This document shows positions 1 to 8,855 of a stretch of DNA of 58,124 nt, piece by piece. The position numbers were made by a program, and so were the translations under genes. The stretch is from Actinomycetes bacterium (lineage in GTDB: Bacteria > Actinomycetota > Actinomycetes > Streptosporangiales > Streptosporangiaceae). Each line of letters begins with the position of its first letter. Position 1 is the stretch's first letter. A model generated the notes under the pieces. That model worked only from the letters and a program-made list of their open reading frames with translations. It was not told the DNA's origin and searched no databases. The stretch spans positions 1-58,124 of the forward strand of contig JAOPYO010000361.1 in assembly GCA_025964575.1 (NCBI GenBank), in the 5' to 3' direction.

Positions 1-2
1 GC

Positions 3-230
3 TTCATGACCCGGAACGCGGTTCCCGGCGATATCCGGTACACCTACTCGGATCTGTCCGATCGTGAGACGCCCTATCGGCTGCGCCGGATGCTGTCGGA
101 ACGGTCCTTCCAGACCTTCTGCCTCAACGACACCGACTCTGACGAGGTCACCCAAACCAAACAACTGCAGCTGATGAGTTGGTTCCTTGAGGCGTATTTC
201 CCGATCCCCAGCCCGTATGAGGTTTCCTGA
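3..230 (+). CDS. Stealth family capsular polysaccharide phosphotransferase, C-terminal fragment (cut by window edge)
   Basis: Only the last 75 or so residues are in the window; the frame is open to the left edge. Stealth proteins transfer sugar phosphates to build phosphodiester-linked surface glycans. The assignment rests on alignment with the end of the complete Stealth protein at 3365-6190: both have a VPGxIRxxYxxxxD segment, then a RRxxxxxFCLND block typical of conserved region CR4, then a run ending in YFPxP. The stop lies 2 bases before the GTG start of the PIG-L gene, so the two are probably co-transcribed. The domains upstream of CR4 cannot be seen. Confidence 0.8.
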   Translation, partial: FMTRNAVPGDIRYTYSDLSDRETPYRLRRMLSERSFQTFCLNDTDSDEVTQTKQLQLMSWFLEAYFPIPSPYEVS

Positions 231-232
231 TC

Positions 233-2317
233 GTGGTGCCACGGCCCAGAGGTCCCAGCCGACGGTCGGTTCTGGCGGCCGCCGCTGCAAGTGCGATCAC
301 CGCCGGGTTCATGGACTCCGAATCCGGCTCCTACCGGCCGAAGGCTGGTCCCTCGCTCCGGCGAAGTCCCCTGTCCTTCGTCCAGATCGTCGCCCATCCC
401 GACGATGATCTGAACTTCATCAACCCGAATGTGGTGCAGGCGATCCTTTCCGGCGCATCGGTCACGACGATCTACGTCACAGCGGCGGAAGCGGATGGCA
501 AGAACGCCATGACGCGCGACAAGGGATCAGTATCCGTCGATTTCGAAGGGTACGTCGCGGCCCGGCACTCGGGGCTGAGGGCCGCCTACGCCGCGATGGC
601 CACCCGGGAGCCGGCCGCACCCTGGAAGATCACGACGATGCGCACGAGAGTCGGAAGCATCGTCGAGGTGAACGAGTTGCGCTCCAACCCTCAGGTCAAA
701 CTCGTCTTCCTGAATGTGAGCGAGCGCAGCCCACTCGGGGTGAAAGCCAGGATGCGGCAACTGTGGAACGGCGCCCAGGCCACCTTGAGGACTCGCGTGC
801 CGACCGGAAGCCCGGTCAAAGCATCCCGTACCTACACCGCCGAAGAACTCGTGGCCGAGTTGACCGGCCTGCTCATGGGCTTTCGGCCCACGAACGTACG
901 CACCATGGACCCGGACCCTGAGCGCGGCGAGGACAGCCGGGGTGCCGACCACCGCACCGATCACCAGGACCACACCGCCACCGCGCTCTTCGCTCGTGAG
1001 GCCATCGGCCGGTACGAGGAGGCGGTCGCACCGGCTCCGGTCGTGGTCGAGCACTATCGCGGCTACTACAACCGGCACTGGCCCCAGAACCTCAGCCAGC
1101 AGGCCTTGATCGCCAAGCTCTCATTGATCAATACCTATGGCTGGGCGGACAAGGACACCCGGAACTGCGGCGACTCGTGGGGGTGCGGAGACCTTCAAGT
1201 CAGTGGAACCGGGGGGACCACAGGATGGGCGCACAGCACGACCCCGCGCTACCAGGGCACTACGCCGTGGCTGCAGCGGCAGTCGGACGGGCGGCTCGCC
1301 GCCTTCGCCGTCCTCTCCGGCCAGGTGGTGCACTGGAGCGAGGCGACCCCCGGAGGCCGCTGGAACGCCGGGATCCGCCTGCCTGAGCGGGGATTCGTGC
1401 CCAGCGTGAACGTCGTGCGCCTCACCGACGGCCGGCTGTCGATCCTGGGCCTCCAGGTGTCACCGGGCCCCACGATGAACCGCCCGGTTCACCGGGTGCG
1501 GATGGCGATCCAGGAATACCCCGGCGGGGGGTTCGGTGAATGGCGGGACCTGGGCAACCCCGCAGGATCACGTGAGGCGTGGCGGCGCGATGTCGGCATG
1601 CCCGTCGCAGCGGTTGACGGGACCGGCCGGATGACGGTCTTCGCGCGCAATGCCGGCCTTGGCGTCAGCGCCTGCGTCGAGCAGACCGACGGGACCTTCG
1701 GCCCCTGGAAGGACCTCAGCGGACTGCGCATTCAGGAGGGACTGGCCGCCGCCACCGACTCGGCCGGGCGCATCGAGCTCTTCGCGGCCGCCCTGCCCAA
1801 TCGGTGGAGGTGGCGGAACCCGGCCTCTGGAAAGCCGGGCATGTGGCATTGGCGGCAGACCAGGCCGGGCGGATCCATGAAGTCGGTCGGATGGTTCATC
1901 TCGCCGACCCCGGCCACTGGGCCGATCACCGTCACCAGCGACCCCGAGGGCCGCCTGGTACTGGTCGCCCGCGAGCCCGGCACCGGAAGTACCTTGGTGC
2001 TCCACCAGAGCACGCCCGGTGGCAGCTGGCCGCGAAGACCTCAGCATGCCGCCGGACCCGGCGCTTTCGGTCCGGTGAGCGCCGTGGTGACCGCCGACGG
2101 CACGCTGTACCTATGCGGGCGCGACGATCATGGGACCGTCGGCATCTTCGACGGGCGGACCTGGTCCGCCTCGGGGCCGTTGTTCGCGCACGCCCCCGCA
2201 CTCGCGCTCGACCACACAGGCCGCGCCGTGGCGGCGGTCCTCGGCTGCGATGGCCGCCTCCAGGTGGCCAGGCAGCCGTCGGGCTCGTCCTGGTCATGGC
2301 AGGCGGTCGAATCATGA
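233..2317 (+). CDS. Tat-exported PIG-L/LmbE family deacetylase with C-terminal propeller-like region
   Basis: The 694-residue product starts with a twin-arginine signal (RRSVLAAAAASA at residues 10-21), so it is probably exported folded. Residues 54-59 read AHPDDD, the zinc-binding signature of PIG-L/LmbE N-acetylglucosamine deacetylases, and a second conserved histidine segment (DHRTDHQDHT) lies near residue 243. From about residue 310 the protein consists of repeated blocks with Asp-Gly and Trp positions, such as FGPWKDLSG and DGRLVLVARE, which look like blades of a beta-propeller or PLL-type lectin. It lies between Stealth genes, so deacetylation of a surface glycan is the likely role; the substrate is not shown. 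Start GTG 233; GTG 236 is also possible. Confidence 0.85.
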   Translation: MVPRPRGPSRRSVLAAAAASAITAGFMDSESGSYRPKAGPSLRRSPLSFVQIVAHPDDDLNFINPNVVQAILSGASVTTIYVTAAEADGKNAMTRDKGSVSVDFEGYVAARHSGLRAAYAAMATREPAAPWKITTMRTRVGSIVEVNELRSNPQVKLVFLNVSERSPLGVKARMRQLWNGAQATLRTRVPTGSPVKASRTYTAEELVAELTGLLMGFRPTNVRTMDPDPERGEDSRGADHRTDHQDHTATALFAREAIGRYEEAVAPAPVVVEHYRGYYNRHWPQNLSQQALIAKLSLINTYGWADKDTRNCGDSWGCGDLQVSGTGGTTGWAHSTTPRYQGTTPWLQRQSDGRLAAFAVLSGQVVHWSEATPGGRWNAGIRLPERGFVPSVNVVRLTDGRLSILGLQVSPGPTMNRPVHRVRMAIQEYPGGGFGEWRDLGNPAGSREAWRRDVGMPVAAVDGTGRMTVFARNAGLGVSACVEQTDGTFGPWKDLSGLRIQEGLAAATDSAGRIELFAAALPNRWRWRNPASGKPGMWHWRQTRPGGSMKSVGWFISPTPATGPITVTSDPEGRLVLVAREPGTGSTLVLHQSTPGGSWPRRPQHAAGPGAFGPVSAVVTADGTLYLCGRDDHGTVGIFDGRTWSASGPLFAHAPALALDHTGRAVAAVLGCDGRLQVARQPSGSSWSWQAVES

Positions 2318-2336
2318 GATTTGAGGCGTCCCGAGC

Positions 2337-3368
2337 ATGAGCGTGTCACGCTATCTGCGGCTGGCCCGCACGGACCCGGTGGGCTTCGCGCGCAGAGTAC
2401 GCGAAGAAGCCGAGGCCGAAGCCACCCGATTCAAACGCAGGGTACGCCAGGAGAGCCGTGACGCGGTCCGGACCGCCGTCGGCCGCTCAGGGGCCGCCAG
2501 GCTGGTGGCACGCGGGCCACTGGCCGAGGCGGCCTACTTCGCCATCCTCGACGGCTGCACCCTCAACCTGCACGCGCGCCTGCCCAACGACGTGGGGGGT
2601 GACGGTGCCGAGATCGTCTTCACCCTGCGTAACCGCGAGCTGCGCGCTCCCGCCATTGTGACACGCGACGTCCTGGGGCAGGCCTCGGTCAGCGCAGCGG
2701 TGCTCCTGGGCGCAGAGCTCGGGGGCGTACACGTCGGCGAAGGCTCCTGGCGGGTCGCGCTGGTGCTGAGATCGGACGGCGCCGAGCGGCTCGTCCGGCT
2801 ACGGGGACGGCTGCGGACCGCGGACTCCGGCGATGGGCCGACCATCACCGATCCGTCCTGCGCACGGACCGGGACGAGGTTCACTCCCAAGGTCTCCTCA
2901 TCCGGGCTGTGCCTGATATCAGTGACCCCGCCCGCCCCGTCCGCCGAGGTCACCCGGCTGAAGGTGAAGGCATCAGGTATCGAGATCGAAGGCCGACTTG
3001 TCGGTCTCGGCCCGGCGCCTGGCGTCATCGTGCGGTTCAAGACCGGTGGCGGCGCGGGACATCAGACCATCGCCGCCACGGACGGAACCGTCTTCCGTGC
3101 CCGCATACCGCTGGAGGAGATGGCACCCGATGGGGCGTCCAAGGAACGGGTCTGGGACGTCTTCGCCGACGTCGAAGGTCACGGCCTGCTGCGGGTTGGG
3201 CGTCACCTTCATGATCTCCGCGATCCACGGCGGACACTGCGGCTGCCCCAGCGTGCGGTGGCCCCGCCGATCGGCGGCCTGGTGCGGGTCCGCCCGTACT
3301 ACACCGGGGCAGGCGATCTTTCGGTCGCCTGCGCTCACATCGACACCTTCTCCGGAGCCACGCGATGA
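2337..3368 (+). CDS. Hypothetical protein of the Stealth/glycan cluster
   Basis: This 343-residue protein matches no family I recognise. The first 60 residues are highly charged and helical, rich in Arg and Glu, with no signal peptide. The rest alternates hydrophobic and polar residues as in beta-sandwich domains (for example VRFKTGGGAGHQTIAA near residue 230). It starts 19 bases after the PIG-L stop, and its TGA overlaps the ATG of the GT4-Stealth gene by 4 bases (ATGA), so it is translationally coupled. Context suggests a part in synthesis or modification of the Stealth-dependent polymer, perhaps as a glycan-binding or accessory protein; that is inference. Confidence 0.75.
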   Translation: MSVSRYLRLARTDPVGFARRVREEAEAEATRFKRRVRQESRDAVRTAVGRSGAARLVARGPLAEAAYFAILDGCTLNLHARLPNDVGGDGAEIVFTLRNRELRAPAIVTRDVLGQASVSAAVLLGAELGGVHVGEGSWRVALVLRSDGAERLVRLRGRLRTADSGDGPTITDPSCARTGTRFTPKVSSSGLCLISVTPPAPSAEVTRLKVKASGIEIEGRLVGLGPAPGVIVRFKTGGGAGHQTIAATDGTVFRARIPLEEMAPDGASKERVWDVFADVEGHGLLRVGRHLHDLRDPRRTLRLPQRAVAPPIGGLVRVRPYYTGAGDLSVACAHIDTFSGATR

Positions 3369-6190
3369 AGATCACATTCCTGCTGACGTGGGCCGACGCC
3401 ATGGGCGGCACCGAACGCGCGGTGTTCAGCCAGGCGGAGTATCTCACCGCCCACCATGACGTGGAGATCATCAGCGTCTTCCGCAGCAGCAAGGACCTGT
3501 TCTTCGACACGGCCGTGCCGGTTCGTTTCCTCGTCGACCAAACCGGACCGGAGCCGCGCCCGGTGCGTGCGTCTTCGCTGGACGAGGCGGCCTGCCGAGC
3601 GCTCGCGGCGAGTCCGAGCCGTCTGATCGAACCGCTCTGGGAGCCGGCGTTCAACCGCCTCTCCGACATCGAGGTCGAACACGCGCTGCGGGAACTCGAC
3701 TCCGACATCATCGTCTCCACGACTCCGGCGCTCATGGCCGTCACCACCACCCTCACGCCGTCCCGGGTCATCAAGGTCCATCAGGAGCACCGCACCTCCG
3801 AGCTTCGTGGGGGCACCGGCGATCCGCTGTTCCAGTTCGCTCCCAGGCTCGACGCCCTCGTGGTGCTGAACGAGCGGACCCTGGAGTGGTTCGCCGGGAC
3901 CATGGGCGACTGCGCGCCCCACCTGGAGACCATCGTCAACTCGATGCCCGCGGGTTTCCGGCCCATGTCGACCAGGCGCACCCAGACGGTCACCATGGCG
4001 ACGCGGCTGACCCCCGAGAAGCAGGTGGACCACGCCATCGCGGCCTTCGCCCAGGTCGCCACCACCCACCCGGACTGGGTACTGCGGATCTTCGGTGACG
4101 GACCCGAGCTGGCGAGACTGCGCCGCCAGGTGATCAGTCTCGAACTGCACGATCAGGTCCTGCTCCTCGGATCGACGGCGACGATGGCCGAGGAATGGGC
4201 CAAGTCCAGCATCGCGTTGCTCACCTCGCGCGCGGAGGCGTTCGGGCTCGTGCTGGCCGAGGCTCTCGCCGCAGGAGTGCCCGCGATCAGCTATGACTGC
4301 CCGACCGGGCCCGCTGAGATCATCATGCACGGCGACAACGGGTTCCTGGTCGGTGACGACGACATCGACGGTCTGGCCGCCGCGATCATCAAGCTGATCG
4401 AGGATGAAACGCTGCTGCACTCCCTCGGGGAGGCCGCGCTGCGCTCGGCGGCTCGGTTCGACATCGAGACGGTCATGCCCCGCTGGGAGCGGCTCTACAG
4501 CAGGCTGCTCGACGAACGCGCCGATCCGGCCCGCGCGGCCCGTACGGCCGACCGGGTCGCGGTGTGGACGGCCCGCACCGGCGGATCCGGCTTCGCGGCG
4601 ACGGTTCCGCCTTCGGCCAAGCGCCTGTCGGGTGCCGACGAGAAGGAACACGAGGCGCGGATCGGGGCGGCCTCCGCCGACCTCGTACGCTCCGGCGGCC
4701 GGCTGGCCCGGCCGACCGACGCGCTGATGCCCGGCGATGTCCTCCTCACGAACCTCGAGACCGTCGCCGACGCGCTGGAGCGGCGCGGGATTCCATACCT
4801 CCTCTTGCGTGATGACGCTCCCCGGCATCGGGTCGTGGTCCTGGCCGAGCAGCGTCCCGCCGCACTGGCCGCCCTGGCGGAGGCGTGCGCCGAACGCGCG
4901 GTCTACGCCGAGACGCTGCGGCCGGGGGGCAAGGTCGCTGGAGTGACGCTGGCCGCCCTGGTGCGGCCGGACGCGATCGACACTGCGGGAATCAGGGTCT
5001 ACGAGCCGTTCGTCACCCTGTCGCGGACACTGAACTATGGCCCCGCCTACGGCTGTGACCTGGAGTTCTGGGAGGAGTCCGACGACGGGCAGGGCCGAGT
5101 GCCGCCCCGGCGCACCCTGATCGGGGACACCGTTCCCAAGGGCGCCATGACGCCTGGCACGACCACGATCGGCGGACGTGAATACCCCTGCCTGGAGGTG
5201 CTCAACACCGTCCTCACCAGCGACATCGACTTTCCGATCGATGTGGTCTACACCTGGGTGGACGGCGACGAACCCGCCTGGCTGGAGCGCAAGAACGCCA
5301 CGCTGGCGGGAATGGGATTCCCGCCGGTCGATGCGGCGGCAAGCGAGGCACGCTTCAGATCCCGTGACGAACTGCGCTACTCACTACGCTCAGTGGAGAT
5401 GTTCGCCCCTTGGGCCCGCCATATCTGGATAATCACCGACGACCAGGTGCCTGCCTGGCTGGACACCAGCCACCCCAAGATCACCGTGGTCTCTCATAAG
5501 GAGATCTTCGGTGATCGGGGCAGCCTGCCGACCTTCAACTCCCACGCGATCGAGTCCCAGCTCCACCACATCGAGGGACTGTCCGAACACTTCCTCTACC
5601 TCAACGACGACATATTCCTCGGCCGGCCCCTTCAACCGACGCTCTTCTTCCACCCGACCGGCCTGGCCAAGTTCTTCTCCTCGCCCACCTCGGTACCGCT
5701 CACGCCGATCACCGCAGATGACGATTTCAACTTCAGCGCCGGCAAGAACAACCGCCGGCTGATCGAGTCGGCCTTCGGACGTACGCTCACCCATGCGTTC
5801 CTGCACGCGCCGCATCCGCTACGCCGCAGCGTCCTCACCGAAATTGAGGAGCGCTTCACCGACGAGGTCACGCAGACGGCGAGCAGTCAGGTCCGCGCAG
5901 CCACCGATCTGTCCATCGCCTCTTCACTGCACCACTACTACGGGTACTTCACCGGCCGCGCAGTACCCGGCGCCATCCGCTGCTCCTACGTCAACATCGG
6001 CGACGAGACGGCGCATCCGCGGCTCACCCGAATCCTGACCCGCCGGATCTTCGATGCGTTCTGTCTCAACGACGCCTACGACGGCGAAGTGGCGGCCGAG
6101 GAGCAAGAGCGGGTCATCCGCGCATTTCTGGAGAGCTACTTCCCCGTGCCCTGCAGCTTCGAGACAGGCAGCCCGCGCAACCAAGCGTGA
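3365..6190 (+). CDS. Bifunctional GT4 glycosyltransferase - Stealth phosphotransferase fusion
   Basis: The 941-residue protein has two catalytic parts. Residues 1-385 are a GT-B family 4 glycosyltransferase: an N-terminal GGTER loop, TRLTPEKQVDHAI near 215, and the nucleotide-sugar motif EAFGLVLAEALAAGVPAISY near 295. Residues 615-935 are a Stealth domain: CR1 IDVVYTWVDGDEPAW, CR2 RFRSRDELRYSLRSVEMFAP and LYLNDDIFLG, a CR3-like HHYYGYFTG and CR4 FDAFCLNDA. The link at 385-615 is unassigned. Stealth enzymes move hexose-1-phosphate units from UDP-sugars to a glycan; the GT4 half may make the acceptor. No membrane segments or signal are visible, so it is probably cytoplasmic. It is the last gene of the cluster and converges with 6215-6610. 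Confidence 0.88.
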   Translation: MKITFLLTWADAMGGTERAVFSQAEYLTAHHDVEIISVFRSSKDLFFDTAVPVRFLVDQTGPEPRPVRASSLDEAACRALAASPSRLIEPLWEPAFNRLSDIEVEHALRELDSDIIVSTTPALMAVTTTLTPSRVIKVHQEHRTSELRGGTGDPLFQFAPRLDALVVLNERTLEWFAGTMGDCAPHLETIVNSMPAGFRPMSTRRTQTVTMATRLTPEKQVDHAIAAFAQVATTHPDWVLRIFGDGPELARLRRQVISLELHDQVLLLGSTATMAEEWAKSSIALLTSRAEAFGLVLAEALAAGVPAISYDCPTGPAEIIMHGDNGFLVGDDDIDGLAAAIIKLIEDETLLHSLGEAALRSAARFDIETVMPRWERLYSRLLDERADPARAARTADRVAVWTARTGGSGFAATVPPSAKRLSGADEKEHEARIGAASADLVRSGGRLARPTDALMPGDVLLTNLETVADALERRGIPYLLLRDDAPRHRVVVLAEQRPAALAALAEACAERAVYAETLRPGGKVAGVTLAALVRPDAIDTAGIRVYEPFVTLSRTLNYGPAYGCDLEFWEESDDGQGRVPPRRTLIGDTVPKGAMTPGTTTIGGREYPCLEVLNTVLTSDIDFPIDVVYTWVDGDEPAWLERKNATLAGMGFPPVDAAASEARFRSRDELRYSLRSVEMFAPWARHIWIITDDQVPAWLDTSHPKITVVSHKEIFGDRGSLPTFNSHAIESQLHHIEGLSEHFLYLNDDIFLGRPLQPTLFFHPTGLAKFFSSPTSVPLTPITADDDFNFSAGKNNRRLIESAFGRTLTHAFLHAPHPLRRSVLTEIEERFTDEVTQTASSQVRAATDLSIASSLHHYYGYFTGRAVPGAIRCSYVNIGDETAHPRLTRILTRRIFDAFCLNDAYDGEVAAEEQERVIRAFLESYFPVPCSFETGSPRNQA

Positions 6191-6214
6191 TCCATCAGGG
6201 TCGAGATCCACGGG

Positions 6215-6610
6215 TCAGGACAAACCCGCCGACACGTCCAGACTCAGGTCGACGACCAGCGAACCGGCCCGCTCCTTGGGCGCCGCGACCTGCAACTCCA
6301 GGGTGCTGCCGCCCCGCAGGTCCTCGACCGCGCGCGGTGGGATCTCCACCTCCGCCTGGGCGGCGACGGGGAAGTAACGCAGCGGGCTGCCGTCGCAGAC
6401 CAGCACGACGCACACCATGTCGTCACTGCGATTGACGACGCGGAAGCGGACGGCCCGTGCCACACTGCCGCCGGGGACGGTGTAACGCAGGCCCGCGTCC
6501 ACCGGGAACGGCTCGTGCAGCCCCTTCCCCTCGAAGGCGAAAACGCCCTGCAGGAGATGGGCGTCCGAGTTCATGGCGGGTGTCCGTTCACGTGATCTCA
6601 CCTCTGCCAT
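6215..6610 (-). CDS. Hypothetical small protein
   Basis: A 131-residue protein of unknown function, probably beta-rich (alternating Val and Arg stretches such as ARAVRFRVVN and LVVDLSLDV) and without signal peptide or membrane segment. A GATAAT hexamer on the minus strand at 6626-6631 fits a -10 element about 15 bases before the start at 6610. An internal ATG at 6577 would give 120 residues. It converges with the GT4-Stealth gene with only 24 bases between the stops and overlaps no convincing plus-strand gene. Confidence 0.6.
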   Translation of the reverse strand: MAEVRSRERTPAMNSDAHLLQGVFAFEGKGLHEPFPVDAGLRYTVPGGSVARAVRFRVVNRSDDMVCVVLVCDGSPLRYFPVAAQAEVEIPPRAVEDLRGGSTLELQVAAPKERAGSLVVDLSLDVSAGLS

Positions 6611-6743
6611 GTTTCGTTGTCATCATTATCGGGAGGTAGCGTGCGCGTTACGCTCCCGTACACCTCGATCCGTTGCCACGAAGAGTTCCACGAGCACTAA
6701 CATCAAGATCCTGTTTGACGTGGTCAGCACGGAGTGGACCGAG

Positions 6744-7571
6744 ATGGACGATCATGGGCGCCGGCAGCGCCTGCCCGCAGGACTGCGTCAGTTGTTCGCC
6801 GACGGCGGCGGCGGGCGGACCCTGGCGACCCCGCTTCCCCCGGGCGGCGTGGTCTGGCCCGACCCGGATTGCCCTCAGCACCAGCCGACAATCCGCCCCG
6901 CGTTCTGGCTCACCGGCGAACCTGTGACCGGTGAGCTGTGGGCCCGGCTGCGGGCCGAGCACGAACGGTCGGGCCTGTGGCCGGTGCTGCTCGACGACTC
7001 GACCCAGCCGTGGTCGGCCGGGCAGGTCGCCCCCGAAGCGTCGGCCGACATCGACGGATATGACGCGACCGCGTTCATGACCGAGGTGTGGGCCGACTGG
7101 GTCGAACCTCAGGACGACGACTTCGACGACCTCGCCCCCTTCTACCGGCACTGCCCCGGCCTGGCCGAACCAGGCGAGCTGATGGCCGACCCCGCCACCG
7201 TCGCCGACTGGCACGCCGGAATCCTCGCCGACGGCACGACCCCTCTGGGCCTGGCCGCGGTGAGCCGCGGCGCCGACACTCTGGCCGTGATGGGCTGGCA
7301 GGGGGCGCTCAACCACAACGAGTGGACCGCGCCGCTGGCCGCCGTAGTGCGCAGCTGGGAGGACCGCTTCGGGGTACGTGTCGTACGGATGGGCTTCAAC
7401 ACCCTGGACCTCAGCGTCGCCGCGCCCCCGCTCACCCTGGAGCACGCCGTGCACGTCGCCGCCGAACACTGGACGTTCTGCCCGGACAACATCGGCCAGG
7501 GCCCCGGCACCCTCGCCGGCTATGCCGAGCAGATCCTCGGCAAGAACACCTGGTCGTTCTGGTGGGACTGA
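6744..7571 (+). CDS. DUF4253 domain-containing protein
   Basis: The C-terminal half carries the DUF4253 pattern: a GxxxxNH segment (GWQGALNHNEWTAPLAAVVR), then WEDRFGVRVVRMGFNTLDLSVA, and the closing AAEHWTFCPDN...YAEQIL block. The family is common in actinobacteria and has no known activity. The ATG at 6744 has GGAG about 10 bases upstream. The frame is open further upstream to 6573, but that would overlap the 5' end of the divergent small gene, so I prefer 6744 (275 residues); GTG at 6720 is the alternative. It converges with signal peptidase I. Confidence 0.85.
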   Translation: MDDHGRRQRLPAGLRQLFADGGGGRTLATPLPPGGVVWPDPDCPQHQPTIRPAFWLTGEPVTGELWARLRAEHERSGLWPVLLDDSTQPWSAGQVAPEASADIDGYDATAFMTEVWADWVEPQDDDFDDLAPFYRHCPGLAEPGELMADPATVADWHAGILADGTTPLGLAAVSRGADTLAVMGWQGALNHNEWTAPLAAVVRSWEDRFGVRVVRMGFNTLDLSVAAPPLTLEHAVHVAAEHWTFCPDNIGQGPGTLAGYAEQILGKNTWSFWWD

Positions 7572-7616
7572 CCGGGAATCAGCGGGCGAGCTCGGCGCGG
7601 AGCAGGGCGAATCGGC

Positions 7617-8540
7617 CTACTTCACGGATCCGCGCCGTCGCCGCCGATACCAGGTGATCGGCAGCGCCCCGGCGAAGCCGAGCGCGAGCGGGACCCCCTG
7701 CAGGGCCGCGCCGGCCGACCCGGACTGCTCGAAGGTCTTCGGGATCGGCAGCGTCTTCCACCGGTCGACGGGCCACAGCACCACGAAGGCCCGCCCGATC
7801 ACCCGGTCCTCGGGGACCATGCCCCCGCCCTCCTCAGTGCGGTGGAAGCGGGAATCCGCCGAGTCGGAGCGATGATCGCCCATCATCCACAGCCGCCCCT
7901 TGGGCACGGTGACGTCGAACTTGTCCAGCGAGGGAACGTCCTGCTCGCCGGTCTCCGGATCGGTGTAGAGGTAGGCCTTCTCCTCGAGCGGATGCCCGTT
8001 GACCATAAGGCGCCCCTGCTTGTCGCAGCACTGCACACGGTCACCGCCGACACCGATGACCCGCTTGATGAAGTCCTTCTCACCGGGCGCCACCCCGAAG
8101 GCCCTCCCGATGACGTTCATCGCCTTGGAGACCGGGTTCGTCGGCTTGGCGAAGGTCCCCTCGGGGTTCCACGAGGGGGGCCCGTTGAAGACCACGACGT
8201 CGCCGCGGTGAATGTCCCGCGTGTGATAAACGATCTTGTTCACCAGGACCCGATCGCCGACCTGCAGGGTGTTCTCCATCGACCCCGAGGGGATGAAGAA
8301 CGCCTGGACCGCGAACGCCTTGATGACCAAGGCCAGCACCACCGCGATACCGATCAGCACGGGCAGTTCCCGCCAGAAGGAACCTTTCTTCCCCTTGCCC
8401 TTCTCGGCGCTGTTCTCTGGGCTCTCCTCTGCGCCCTTGTCGGCGCCTTTCGAGTCGGGCCCGGCCTGCTTCCCATCCGGCGCAGCGCCCTCGGTCTCAG
8501 AACGCACGTCTCCCCCAGCAGCCTGGTCATCATCGGTCAT
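7617..8540 (-). CDS. lepB: Signal peptidase I
   Basis: Removes signal peptides from exported proteins at the outer face of the membrane. After an acidic, Lys/Glu-rich cytoplasmic tail of about 50 residues comes one membrane anchor (PVLIGIAVVLALVIKAFAV), then the catalytic serine in IPSGSM (Ser 87 counted from ATG 8540), and the general-base lysine in IKRVIGVGGD. The box ending WMMGDHRSDSADSR is the last conserved SPase block. A second hydrophobic stretch near the C terminus (GVPLALGFAGALPITW) is probably another membrane segment, as in many actinobacterial type I peptidases. An in-frame ATG at 8564 would add 8 residues. Confidence 0.93.
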   Translation of the reverse strand: MTDDDQAAGGDVRSETEGAAPDGKQAGPDSKGADKGAEESPENSAEKGKGKKGSFWRELPVLIGIAVVLALVIKAFAVQAFFIPSGSMENTLQVGDRVLVNKIVYHTRDIHRGDVVVFNGPPSWNPEGTFAKPTNPVSKAMNVIGRAFGVAPGEKDFIKRVIGVGGDRVQCCDKQGRLMVNGHPLEEKAYLYTDPETGEQDVPSLDKFDVTVPKGRLWMMGDHRSDSADSRFHRTEEGGGMVPEDRVIGRAFVVLWPVDRWKTLPIPKTFEQSGSAGAALQGVPLALGFAGALPITWYRRRRRGSVK

Positions 8541-8609
8541 CCGGCTGACCTTACTGAAGATCACAGCACTTCCAGCTCATCTTCACCCGTTGATTGCCTC
8601 AAGAACCGG

Positions 8610-8813
8610 CTACCACCGCCAGGCGTCGAGCCGGCCACCGCCCGTTTCGGGCGGATTCGGGGGCTGCTGCGATCCACTATTGCCCAGCACACTCGCCACG
8701 CCGGCCCGCCGGCCCTCCCGCACCGACTGACGCAAGATCATCACCGTGCTGGGGCCCGGGACCAGGGCGATGATCACGGCGGCACCTGCGAAAGCGATCA
8801 GGCTCTGCAGCAT
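8610..8813 (-). pseudogene. LysE/RhtB-type exporter, N-terminal remnant
   Basis: The first 46 residues match the start of LysE/RhtB amino-acid exporters: a hydrophobic helix, then the family motif VPGPSTVMILRQSVREGRRAG and ASVLGNS. The reading then passes into proline-rich sequence and stops at 67 residues, whereas intact family members have about 200 residues and five or six membrane segments. No continuation is visible in another frame before signal peptidase I at 8540, so most of the gene has been deleted. Confidence 0.65.
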
Positions 8814-8855
8814 TCACCCATGCTGAGCCACCCCCCACCAGCCGCGCAACGCCTT

